From an uncultured Ruminococcus sp. (lineage in GTDB: Bacteria > Bacillota > Clostridia > Oscillospirales > Acutalibacteraceae), in assembly GCA_902785355.1 (NCBI GenBank), contig CACZYF010000011.1:1-64000 (forward strand): 64,000 bases of DNA. The letters run 5' to 3'. Below the pieces are notes generated by a model. The model was not told where the DNA came from. It saw only the letters and a program-made list of their open reading frames with translations, and ran no database searches. A program made the position numbers and the translations under genes. Of this stretch, positions 52,085 through 58,884 are shown in pieces (within the stretch, counting starts at the first letter, position 1; each line of letters starts with the position of its first letter).

Positions 52085-54317
52085 ATATATCCTTGAGCAG
52101 CTGAAATACATTGATCCTGCTCTGCTCGATTATCAGGATTGGCTATCAATCGGTATGGCGCTCAAGCACGAGGGACTCCCTTGCTCCGTATGGGATGACT
52201 GGTCACGATCGGATGCAAAGCGTTATCATCCCGGCGACTGTGAAAAGAAGTGGGCGACCTTCAACGGCAGCGGTACTCCTGTCACGGGCGGTACCATTTA
52301 TCAGCTCGCGGTCGAAGGCGGCTATTCACCGTCGAAGATCCGCGACGAGGCTATGGACTGGGACGACGAGATCGCCCGTGATCCGTTGAAAGTACTTGAT
52401 GGCATAGAGGTAGAACAGTTTAAAATGCCGCGGCAGTGGTCGCCGAAGGAGCAGATCATCGACTATCTCAAAGCGCTGTTTAACTCCGATGAATACGTCG
52501 GCTATGTCACCGAATCCTGGAAGAACGAGGACGGCAAGCCTTTGCCTAAAAAAGGAAGCGTTGACCGCACGGCAGGCGAACTGCTCAGTGAGCTGTACAA
52601 GCTACCTGATAACGATATCGGCGCGGTATTCGGCGACTACGATCCCGACGCAGGCGCGTGGATCCGCTTCAATCCACTTGACGGTAAGGGCGTCAAGAAC
52701 GATAACGTCACCGATTACCGATACGCGCTGGTAGAATCTGACAGCGCCGATCTGAGTACGCAGAATACGATCATTCGAGAGCTGGAGCTTCCTGTCGCGG
52801 CGTTGGTCTACAGCGGCGGCAAGAGTATCCATGCGATCATTAAGGTCGAGGCTTCCAATGCCGAAGAATACCGCAAGCGCGTGCAGTATCTCTATAACGT
52901 CTGTAAGAAGAATGGGCTTGAGGTCGACAAGCAGAACAAGAACCCGTCTCGGCTGTCCCGTATGCCCGGCGTGACCCGCCGGGGCAAAAAGCAATATTTG
53001 CTGGATACCAATATCGGCAAGGAGAGCTGGGCAGAGTGGGAGGAATGGATCGAGAGCATCAATGACGATCTCCCCGATCCCGAGAGTCTCGCCGATACCT
53101 TCGATAATCTGCCTGATTTGGCGCCGCCGCTGATCGACGGGATCCTCCGTCAGGGGCACAAGATGCTGATTGCGGGACCGTCAAAAGCAGGAAAGTCATT
53201 CTCGTTGATCGAACTGACGATCGCGATTGCCGAAGGGCGCGACTGGTACGGCTATCCCTGCACGATGGGCAGGGTGTTGTATGTCAATCTCGAACTCGAT
53301 AAGCCGTCCTGTCTGCACCGCTTTGCCGACGTCTACAAGGCGCATCACTGGGATCCCAATCATCTGAAACACATTGATATCTGGAACCTGCGCGGTAAGG
53401 CGACGCCGATGGACAAGCTCGCGCCGAAGCTGATACGCCGCGCGATGAAGAAGGGCTATATTGCCGTCATTATCGACCCGATCTATAAGGTGCTCACGGG
53501 TGACGAGAACAGTGCCGAGCATATGTCAAAATTCTGCAACGAGTTTGATAAGATCTGCGCGGAGCTCGGGTGCGCCGTCATCTACTGTCACCATCATTCT
53601 AAAGGCTCTCAGGGCAGTAAGAAGTCGATGGACCGCGCGTCGGGCTCCGGCGTATTTGCCCGTGATCCCGACGCCATGCTTGACCTGATCGAACTCGAGA
53701 TCACCGACAGTATCCGTCAGACGTATGAAAATAAGCGCGAATGTGCCGTTTATATCGACTATATGCACCGCTTCTATGACCGTGATGATTATAGAGAGTT
53801 GGTAAGCCTTGATGATGAACAGAGCGCTTCAAGAATGCGCGATATCGCCGCAAAACAATTGCCGCCTAAATCCGTAAAGCTCGCGCGACAGGCGATCGAT
53901 CAGAGCGGTCGTGAGCTCGACAAGCTCTCAGCATGGCGCATCGATATGACGCTGCGCGAGTTCCCGAAGCCGAACCCGCTGAATCTCTGGTTCGATTATC
54001 CGATCCATCGGCCGGACCGTGAAGGGATCCTCACTGACGCGCAGAGCGACGACACGCGCCCAGGGCAGAATTACCGTAAGAACTTTGGCAAGAAGCAATC
54101 CCCCGAGCAAAAAGCCGAGAGCCGCCGACAGGATTTTGAGACGCATTATTACAGTTTGAAGTCCTTCAACGAAAACGGCGTTGTTTCTTTGAAAGAATTA
54201 TCTGAGCAACTCGGGAAGGCAGAAAGTACTATTCGAAAATGGGTCGAAAACGATCTCAGCGACAGATTTCGTATTGTCAAAGGCAATGTCGAAGAATTCT
54301 CAAAATCGATAGAATAA
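52071..54317 (+). CDS. Phage primase-helicase (PriCT-2, primase-like and RepA-type AAA domains)
   Basis: 748 residues. Residues 14-85: PriCT-2-like (DYQDWLSIGMALKHEGLPCS, WATFNGSGTPVTGGTIYQLA). About 190-300: archaeo-eukaryotic-primase-like strand set (AALVYSGGKSIHAIIKV, NPSRLSRMPGVTRRGK). About 365-560: RecA-fold helicase (KMLIAGPSKAGKSFSLIEL, VIIDPIYKVLTGDENS, VIYCHHHSKG). The last 60 residues are a winged-helix-like part (SLKELSEQLGKAESTIRKWV). The start is TTG 52071, after GGAGGTGA. The 3' end of the gene lies inside the repeat array that may be the origin. Confidence 0.87.
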   Translation: MTDNKYILEQLKYIDPALLDYQDWLSIGMALKHEGLPCSVWDDWSRSDAKRYHPGDCEKKWATFNGSGTPVTGGTIYQLAVEGGYSPSKIRDEAMDWDDEIARDPLKVLDGIEVEQFKMPRQWSPKEQIIDYLKALFNSDEYVGYVTESWKNEDGKPLPKKGSVDRTAGELLSELYKLPDNDIGAVFGDYDPDAGAWIRFNPLDGKGVKNDNVTDYRYALVESDSADLSTQNTIIRELELPVAALVYSGGKSIHAIIKVEASNAEEYRKRVQYLYNVCKKNGLEVDKQNKNPSRLSRMPGVTRRGKKQYLLDTNIGKESWAEWEEWIESINDDLPDPESLADTFDNLPDLAPPLIDGILRQGHKMLIAGPSKAGKSFSLIELTIAIAEGRDWYGYPCTMGRVLYVNLELDKPSCLHRFADVYKAHHWDPNHLKHIDIWNLRGKATPMDKLAPKLIRRAMKKGYIAVIIDPIYKVLTGDENSAEHMSKFCNEFDKICAELGCAVIYCHHHSKGSQGSKKSMDRASGSGVFARDPDAMLDLIELEITDSIRQTYENKRECAVYIDYMHRFYDRDDYRELVSLDDEQSASRMRDIAAKQLPPKSVKLARQAIDQSGRELDKLSAWRIDMTLREFPKPNPLNLWFDYPIHRPDREGILTDAQSDDTRPGQNYRKNFGKKQSPEQKAESRRQDFETHYYSLKSFNENGVVSLKELSEQLGKAESTIRKWVENDLSDRFRIVKGNVEEFSKSIE

Positions 54318-54482
54318 CCGAAAATGAGAAAAACGAGAAAAATTATCATAATCGGTAAAATTCTCGAAAACGAGAAAATTTCTCAAAATCGATAGTTCTC
54401 GAAAACGAGAAAATTTCTCAAAATCGATAGAATAACCGAAAATGAGAAAAATTCTCAAACCCTATATATATTTTATATATAT
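54297..54482. other. Candidate phage replication origin: iteron-like repeats plus AT-rich tract
   Basis: Two perfect tandem copies of a 35-bp unit (54361-54395 and 54396-54430) starting TTCTCGAAAACGAGAA, which is itself palindromic, and ending AAAATCGATAG. They are flanked by two perfect copies of a 37-bp unit (54297-54333 and 54415-54451) starting TTCTCAAAATCGATAG. A run of alternating TA (about 54463-54482) follows, resembling a DNA-unwinding element. The array starts within the last codons of the primase-helicase. Origin function is inferred. Confidence 0.6.
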
Positions 54483-54514
54483 AAAACGGGGTATGACACT
54501 CCCCGTTTTTATAG
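54483..54514 (+). terminator. Terminator after the replication operon
   Basis: AAAACGGGG (54483-54491), 9-nt loop, CCCCGTTTT (54501-54509), then T and ATAG. Confidence 0.85.
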
Positions 54515-54553
54515 TCAAAAATATTCTCGCGCACACGCGCGGAAGGAGCACAC

Positions 54554-54967
54554 ATGAAAATCGAATTCTTTTTACCGATGATACCGCCGTCGCATACCTA
54601 TCAGCAGGGCAGCCGAACCGCCGTCCGTAAAGGTAAGGTGATCCGATATCAGGATGAACAGCTCAGAGACGTCAAGGCGAAATTTACCGCTTACCTGGGC
54701 AAGCATATTCCCGAACGTCAGATGGTCGGTGCAATTCGATTGGTCACCAAATGGTGCTACCCGATCATAGGAAACCATCGCAACGGCGAGTATAAGACGT
54801 CGAAGCCCGATACCGAGAACAGCCTCAAGCTGTTCAAGGACGTGATGACTGAACTGAACTACTGGATCGATGACGCACAGGTCGCCTCTGAGATCACCGA
54901 GAAGTTCTGGGCGGACATTCCGGGCATCTTCGTCAGTGTTGAGGAGCTGCCATCGAATGGATATTAA
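54554..54967 (+). CDS. rusA: RusA-type Holliday junction resolvase
   Basis: 137 residues: PMIPPSHTYQQGSRTAVRKG at the N-terminus and the family motif KPDTENSLKLFKDVMTELNY with the metal-binding Asp, then DDAQV. Cleaves four-way junctions made in recombination-driven phage replication. AAGGAG before the ATG. It follows the terminator of the replication operon. Confidence 0.92.
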   Translation: MKIEFFLPMIPPSHTYQQGSRTAVRKGKVIRYQDEQLRDVKAKFTAYLGKHIPERQMVGAIRLVTKWCYPIIGNHRNGEYKTSKPDTENSLKLFKDVMTELNYWIDDAQVASEITEKFWADIPGIFVSVEELPSNGY

Positions 54968-55142
54968 CCGCGTCAAATACAACCTCAATCAGACAGTCAT
55001 TCACAACGGCGCGAAGTACATCTTCATTGGCTGCACCTTACGCCTGAGCGACGACGGCTTCTACTATGAAGCAATTCTCAGAGACACCCGAGCACTAAAC
55101 AGTGAGCTTGTTTGCTTACTGAAAGATATTCACGAGATTTAA
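54957..55142 (+). CDS. Small phage protein, unknown
   Basis: 61 residues, beta-rich (NQTVIHNGAKYIFIGCTLRL, GFYYEAILRDT). Starts at ATG 54957 inside the end of rusA (11-bp overlap), with GAGGAG upstream. It may be a small DNA- or protein-binding module; no family recognised. Confidence 0.6.
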   Translation: MDINRVKYNLNQTVIHNGAKYIFIGCTLRLSDDGFYYEAILRDTRALNSELVCLLKDIHEI

Positions 55143-55156
55143 AGGAGGAAGATATC

Positions 55157-55306
55157 ATGATATCAATTGATCTGAAAGTTCTGATTATCGGCGCAATCTC
55201 CATCTTCATCATCGGAGGCTGCATCGGACTCATCACCATGGCACTGATGAACATGGCGAAGGAAGCTGATAAGCATTACGGGAAGGATAAGGAGGACAGG
55301 AAGTGA
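55157..55306 (+). CDS. Single-span phage membrane protein
   Basis: 49 residues with one hydrophobic helix (VLIIGAISIFIIGGCIGLI) and a charged tail (KHYGKDKEDRK). AAGGAGG before ATG. Overlaps the next gene by 4 bp. Confidence 0.6.
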   Translation: MISIDLKVLIIGAISIFIIGGCIGLITMALMNMAKEADKHYGKDKEDRK

Positions 55307-55458
55307 CACAATATGACAGAATCAGAAATATGACGGTTGAGGAGATAGCAGAGACTTTAAGATATAGTAATATATGTCCTCCGAATGGAAATTGCAACGA
55401 CCATACCTCTTGCAAGTCATGCTGGCTCGACTATTTTAATCAGGAGGTGGAAGAATGA
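55303..55458 (+). CDS. Cys-rich small phage protein
   Basis: 51 residues from GTG 55303 (GGAGG 8 nt upstream) to TGA. MTVEEIAETLRYSN then five Cys in CPPNGNCNDHTSCKSCW, probably a zinc site. Overlaps the following Lar-like gene by 4 bp. Confidence 0.65.
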   Translation: MTQYDRIRNMTVEEIAETLRYSNICPPNGNCNDHTSCKSCWLDYFNQEVEE

Positions 55459-55697
55459 CCAAACTGAAACCGTGTCCCTTTTGCGGAGGGGAAGCAAGAT
55501 TTGTTATCAGTTCGCATGAAAACAGCGATACAACACGGTGGCATAAAGTAATGTGTGAAGAATGGGAGTGTGGTGCTTCTTTAGGCACTGCTTTAAGCGG
55601 GTGGTCGCCCGATTATAATGAACAAGTTGAAGAATTAAAGCAGCGATGGAACAGGAGGACAAACAATGAGCAACAAAAACAAGAACATAACGCTTGA
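55455..55697 (+). CDS. Lar-like restriction-alleviation family protein
   Basis: 80 residues, beginning LKPCPFCGGEARF with a second Cys pair (MCEEWECGAS), the zinc-ribbon pattern of the Lar family; RWNRRT near the end is also typical. Rac prophage Lar softens type I restriction, but most phage proteins with this ribbon are untested. AGGAGG before ATG. Confidence 0.8.
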   Translation: MTKLKPCPFCGGEARFVISSHENSDTTRWHKVMCEEWECGASLGTALSGWSPDYNEQVEELKQRWNRRTNNEQQKQEHNA

Positions 55698-56115
55698 AAG
55701 CCTTTGCGGCATTCATCTGTTACAAGGATTTGAATTAACGGAGCAAAATATCAAAAGATATGGTTCTTTATGCAAGTGTAATGTAGTCAAATTCATGCTT
55801 GATGGAATTACATACATTGCGATAGAAGACCCAGATGATGGCTATCGCAGTTATTGTGAAGAAATCAAAGTATCCTCTGAAAAGCCAAAATACTCTATCC
55901 CAGATTGCGAAGTTTTGTGCGCAATGAAGCCAAGTAGCGATGGCGAAGATGAACATGATGTTTTGATTGGTATTGATACGCACACAGGACTTATTGTTTT
56001 TGAGATAGGGACTATGTATGTAAATGATTTTTATCCGTATTGCCATTTTGAATATCATCCCGAAAATATGTTTTGCAACGAGCAAAGGAGGACAAACAAT
56101 GAGCATACTGATTAA
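55666..56115 (+). CDS. Phage protein, unknown
   Basis: 149 residues (LESLCGIHLLQGFELTEQNI, YIAIEDPDDGYRSYCEEIKV, NDFYPYCHFEYHPENMF), mixed alpha/beta, Cys-containing. Its start overlaps the Lar-like gene by 32 bp, with AGGAGG upstream inside that gene. AT-richer than replication genes. Confidence 0.7.
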   Translation: MSNKNKNITLESLCGIHLLQGFELTEQNIKRYGSLCKCNVVKFMLDGITYIAIEDPDDGYRSYCEEIKVSSEKPKYSIPDCEVLCAMKPSSDGEDEHDVLIGIDTHTGLIVFEIGTMYVNDFYPYCHFEYHPENMFCNEQRRTNNEHTD

Positions 56116-56467
56116 GGGCATGGAAATGCCGAAACACGCGATAAAAAACGGCACAGATGATACTTTATATCGGAGCTGCGTTATTGTTCACCCTGACGGT
56201 ACGGCTGAACTGATCTTAGACAGTACATTTGCCGATATGTTTGGTTTTGAGCATAACTTGAATCGTTTTCCTCTTGTCGAAATCCCTTCGCCTCACGGCG
56301 ATCTGATTGATAAAGATGTACTCCTTAAAGAGTACGAATCTAATCCGGAAGACGATCAGAAAATGAAAAACATAAACCTCGAATGTTATAATTTGATGAC
56401 AGATATAGTAGGCATGGTCACAGAAAACATTAATGAAATGCCTATCATCATAGGAGCGGAGGAGTGA
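56099..56467 (+). CDS. Phage protein, unknown
   Basis: 122 residues (MSILIKGMEMPKHAIKNGTD, PLVEIPSPHGDLIDKDVLLK). The middle phrase PSPHGDLIDKD with a preceding lone strand is common in small phage proteins located near Lar genes; function unknown. AAAGGAGG before the ATG, overlapping the previous gene by 17 bp. Confidence 0.72.
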   Translation: MSILIKGMEMPKHAIKNGTDDTLYRSCVIVHPDGTAELILDSTFADMFGFEHNLNRFPLVEIPSPHGDLIDKDVLLKEYESNPEDDQKMKNINLECYNLMTDIVGMVTENINEMPIIIGAEE

Positions 56468-56469
56468 AT

Positions 56470-56679
56470 ATGATAAACATCACAAAAGATTCTGTTCACA
56501 AAGCGATTTGTAATTTGCCTGATGAGCAGAAACAAACACTTGCAATGAACTGCGCTCATTATGGTGTAACGCCAGAGAGTATTGAAAATCTGGTTACAGG
56601 GATGTTGAAATGCGTTGAGCCGCTTATAAACAGAACTGTGGAAAACCTAAAGTATTGGAGTGATGATAATGCCGATTGA
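56470..56679 (+). CDS. Small phage protein, unknown
   Basis: 69 residues, helical (VHKAICNLPDEQKQTLAMNC, ENLVTGMLKCVEPLINRTVE). GGAGGAG lies 5 nt before ATG 56470. Overlaps the next gene by 11 bp. Confidence 0.6.
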   Translation: MINITKDSVHKAICNLPDEQKQTLAMNCAHYGVTPESIENLVTGMLKCVEPLINRTVENLKYWSDDNAD

Positions 56680-57001
56680 GAAAAAATCTTTATCTAATTT
56701 TTTTGTTGGCGGTATTGATCAGCCGATCGAACTTGTCGACGAAATTCCTACTATTGAGGCCTTTTTTGAGGACGACGAAGATTTTGACGGATTCATCGAT
56801 CGCCTTCAATCGTGCCAATCTGTCACGATTTCTTCTATCGTTCTGCCGAAATCCGCATACAAGAAGATTTTTGGTGTGGAATACAAATACTTCAATAAGC
56901 GGTTTTCTCGTCTGGTTGCTCATTTAGCGCGGTTCGGTAAGAACCGCAGAATAAAGAAAAAAAACATAAAGAGAGCCTTTGGCAGATTTACAGGGAGGTG
57001 A
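56669..57001 (+). CDS. Phage protein with acidic centre and basic tail
   Basis: 110 residues: acidic middle (EAFFEDDEDFDGFIDRL) and strongly basic C-terminus (RFGKNRRIKKKNIKRAFGRF). Possibly nucleic-acid binding. Start ATG 56669 after GGAG; two closer upstream ATGs are alternatives. Confidence 0.6.
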   Translation: MPIEKKSLSNFFVGGIDQPIELVDEIPTIEAFFEDDEDFDGFIDRLQSCQSVTISSIVLPKSAYKKIFGVEYKYFNKRFSRLVAHLARFGKNRRIKKKNIKRAFGRFTGR

Positions 57002-57005
57002 CTGA

Positions 57006-57137
57006 ATGACCTTTACCATACCGCCGTTCTGGTGCGGCGTGATTGCGACGGTGCTGGGCGAGTTTATCGCTCTTGTCACCTACGCCGTCGTTAAAATCGT
57101 CAAAAATAAGCGGAATTCAACCTTTCGCAGAAAGTGA
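57006..57137 (+). CDS. Very small phage membrane protein
   Basis: 43 residues with one membrane helix (FWCGVIATVLGEFIALVTYA) and a basic tail. GGGAGGTGACTGA lies directly before the ATG. Confidence 0.6.
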   Translation: MTFTIPPFWCGVIATVLGEFIALVTYAVVKIVKNKRNSTFRRK

Positions 57138-57144
57138 GATAAGC

Positions 57145-57348
57145 ATGGCTGACTATTTGGTGTTCTTAACAGACTGTCGATTCTCAAAAATCGAAGCTGA
57201 TGATTTTGAATACTCAGCGGAAAATAATTGCCTTTGGTTTGAGAAAAACAAACATAATATCGCTTTTTTTAATACACAACAAATATTAGGATTTAAAAAA
57301 GTTGAAGAACCGGATGAAGTTCCGATCTTCAAAAACATGGGTATTTAA
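57145..57348 (+). CDS. Small phage protein, unknown
   Basis: 67 residues (MADYLVFLTDCRFSKIEADD, NIAFFNTQQILGFKKVEEPD). Weak ribosome binding site (GTGAGAT). The DNA near its end (CCGGATGAAGTTCCGATC) partly recurs at about 58315 before the small terminase gene. Confidence 0.55.
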   Translation: MADYLVFLTDCRFSKIEADDFEYSAENNCLWFEKNKHNIAFFNTQQILGFKKVEEPDEVPIFKNMGI

Positions 57349-57349
57349 A

Positions 57350-57715
57350 ATGACTCTCAGTGAATTGAAATCACTTCGAAAGAGAATAGACCGTTTGAGA
57401 AGTAAGAGAGTGTGGCTGCGCTCCAATGCTCAGAATACTACACCGTCATTGTCGGGAATGCCGTCGGGCGGCGGCGATTCGGACAAGCTCGGGACGGCTG
57501 TCGCTCAAATCGCGGATATTGACGCCGAGATCAGTGCATTGGCCGCAGAGTATAACGCGCACGTCAAGCGCCTGTCAAGCGATGTGTTTGAGGAATATTG
57601 TATCCTCTTACATATCATCAGAGGGATGACATGGAGAAGAATTGCGTTCGAAGTGACAGAAAGAGCCGATACTGCGGATAGTATAAGAATGAGATGCTAT
57701 CGGTATAAGTGGTAA
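57350..57715 (+). CDS. Phage late transcription regulator-like protein (DUF1492 type)
   Basis: 121 residues: an N-terminal helical part with a Ser/Gly-rich spacer (SLSGMPSGGGDSDKLGTAVA) and a C-terminal sigma-region-4-like part (EEYCILLHIIRGMTWRRIAF). DUF1492/RinA-like proteins sit just before the packaging genes and switch on late transcription. A candidate late promoter lies directly downstream. Confidence 0.75.
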   Translation: MTLSELKSLRKRIDRLRSKRVWLRSNAQNTTPSLSGMPSGGGDSDKLGTAVAQIADIDAEISALAAEYNAHVKRLSSDVFEEYCILLHIIRGMTWRRIAFEVTERADTADSIRMRCYRYKW

Positions 57716-57720
57716 AATAT

Positions 57721-57751
57721 GTTCGTTTGTTCACTTTTAGTATGTTATTAT
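57721..57751 (+). promoter_or_regulatory. Candidate late promoter
   Basis: GTTCGTTTGTTCAC (57721-57734), a near-repeated GTTC motif, is followed by an extended -10, TGTTATTAT (57743-57751). No standard -35 at 17 bp, as expected for an activator-dependent promoter. A hairpin (GCAGAGCAGTCGC with GGCGGCTGCTTTGC, about 57818-57852) follows. Confidence 0.5.
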
Positions 57752-57867
57752 TAGAATTGACATAGCAAGGAGCTATGAATTATCCTTATATTCTGTCTTC
57801 CTTTTGAGAATGATGTCGCAGAGCAGTCGCTGATGAGGCGGCTGCTTTGCGTTATACGGAGATTTCT

Positions 57868-58248
57868 ATGCTGATGAAGAACTGCCCGAAGTGCAGACAG
57901 TTGATGCCTTACGGGAAGAAGTACTGCCCGAAGTGTACAGAACTCGTTGAACAGGAGCGGGAACAGCGCAAGACTATGGCCGCGCGGCAATACGACCGTC
58001 GGCGCGATCAGAAATATATTCGATTCTACCATTCAAAGCCGTGGAAGCTGCTCAGTGCAAAGCGCCTGTCAGTCGACAAGTTCTGTGCCTTTTGCGGTAA
58101 GCCTGCCGTAGAGGTCGACCATATCATTGAGATCCAGACACCCGAAGGCTGGGCGCTGCGGCTCGACTGGAACAATACGCGATCACTCTGCCATAAATGC
58201 CACGATAAGCGGCACAATCGTTTTCAGCCGAAAGACAGAAAGGGGTAG
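57868..58248 (+). CDS. Phage HNH endonuclease
   Basis: 126 residues: zinc Cys pairs (NCPKCRQLM, YCPKC), then CAFCGKPAVEVDHIIEIQTP and NNTRSLCHKCHDKRHNR, the HNH fold. HNH proteins next to terminase genes assist genome cutting in cos phages. Start at ATG 57868 after GGAG. The 110 bp to the next gene contain AAGGCG/CGCCTT and could hold the packaging site. Confidence 0.92.
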   Translation: MLMKNCPKCRQLMPYGKKYCPKCTELVEQEREQRKTMAARQYDRRRDQKYIRFYHSKPWKLLSAKRLSVDKFCAFCGKPAVEVDHIIEIQTPEGWALRLDWNNTRSLCHKCHDKRHNRFQPKDRKG

Positions 58249-58358
58249 GGTGGTCTGAAAAGTTTTGAAGATTAAGGCGTGCAACGTCGCCTTGGTCTGT
58301 TTTGTGCAAAAAACTCCCCGATGAAGTTCCTATTTTAGAATAAAGGAGGCGTGATAGT

Positions 58359-58880
58359 ATGCCGAATCCGAAACAACCCATTCAGCTGATCCAGGCGAAG
58401 GGCAAAAAGCACCTGACAAAGGGCGAGATTGAGGAGCGCACACGCTCCGAAGTTCAACCGAATACGGATAATATCAAGCCTCCGAAGTATTTGACGCCGC
58501 CTCAGAAGAAGCGGTTCCGCGCTATCGTAAAGGATTTGATCGAGCTCGGAATCATGGGGAACACCGACTGCGACGCGCTGGCTCGGTATATCATCGCCGA
58601 GGATATGTACATCAAGATCACCGATAAGCTCACGGAAGCGATGGAAAGCTCCGATCTGTACCTTGATATGGACGATTTTGATGTTGATGAATACATGGGA
58701 GCTTTGAAAGCTGTCGGAAAATATGCCGGTTTGCAGGATAAGTATTTCAAGCAGTGCCGCGCGGCGGCGAACGATCTCGGGCTGTCGATCTCTGCCCGGT
58801 GCCGTCTTGTGGTACCGAAAGCGCCGGCTGAAAAGCCGAAGAATAAATTCGATAAATTCCAAACATCGCAGGTCGGGTGA
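58359..58880 (+). CDS. Terminase small subunit (P27 family)
   Basis: 173 residues: KGKKHLTKGEIEERTRSE near the N-terminus, PPKYLTPPQKKRFRAIVKDL, and a C-terminal ARCRLVVPKAP tail, characteristic of P27 small terminases. Recognises the packaging site. AAGGAGG before the ATG; the large subunit starts 4 bp after its stop. Confidence 0.9.
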   Translation: MPNPKQPIQLIQAKGKKHLTKGEIEERTRSEVQPNTDNIKPPKYLTPPQKKRFRAIVKDLIELGIMGNTDCDALARYIIAEDMYIKITDKLTEAMESSDLYLDMDDFDVDEYMGALKAVGKYAGLQDKYFKQCRAAANDLGLSISARCRLVVPKAPAEKPKNKFDKFQTSQVG

Positions 58881-58884
58881 TTGA

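Noticed and set aside
54297..54451. Repeat array considered as a CRISPR
   Set aside because: Units are tandem or nested without unique spacers of constant length, include coding sequence, and no cas gene is near. Origin-type iterons fit better.
58249..58358. A small gene between HNH and terminase
   Set aside because: No frame with start and ribosome binding site; hairpin AAGGCG/CGCCTT and location favour a packaging or regulatory site, but no cos sequence could be defined.
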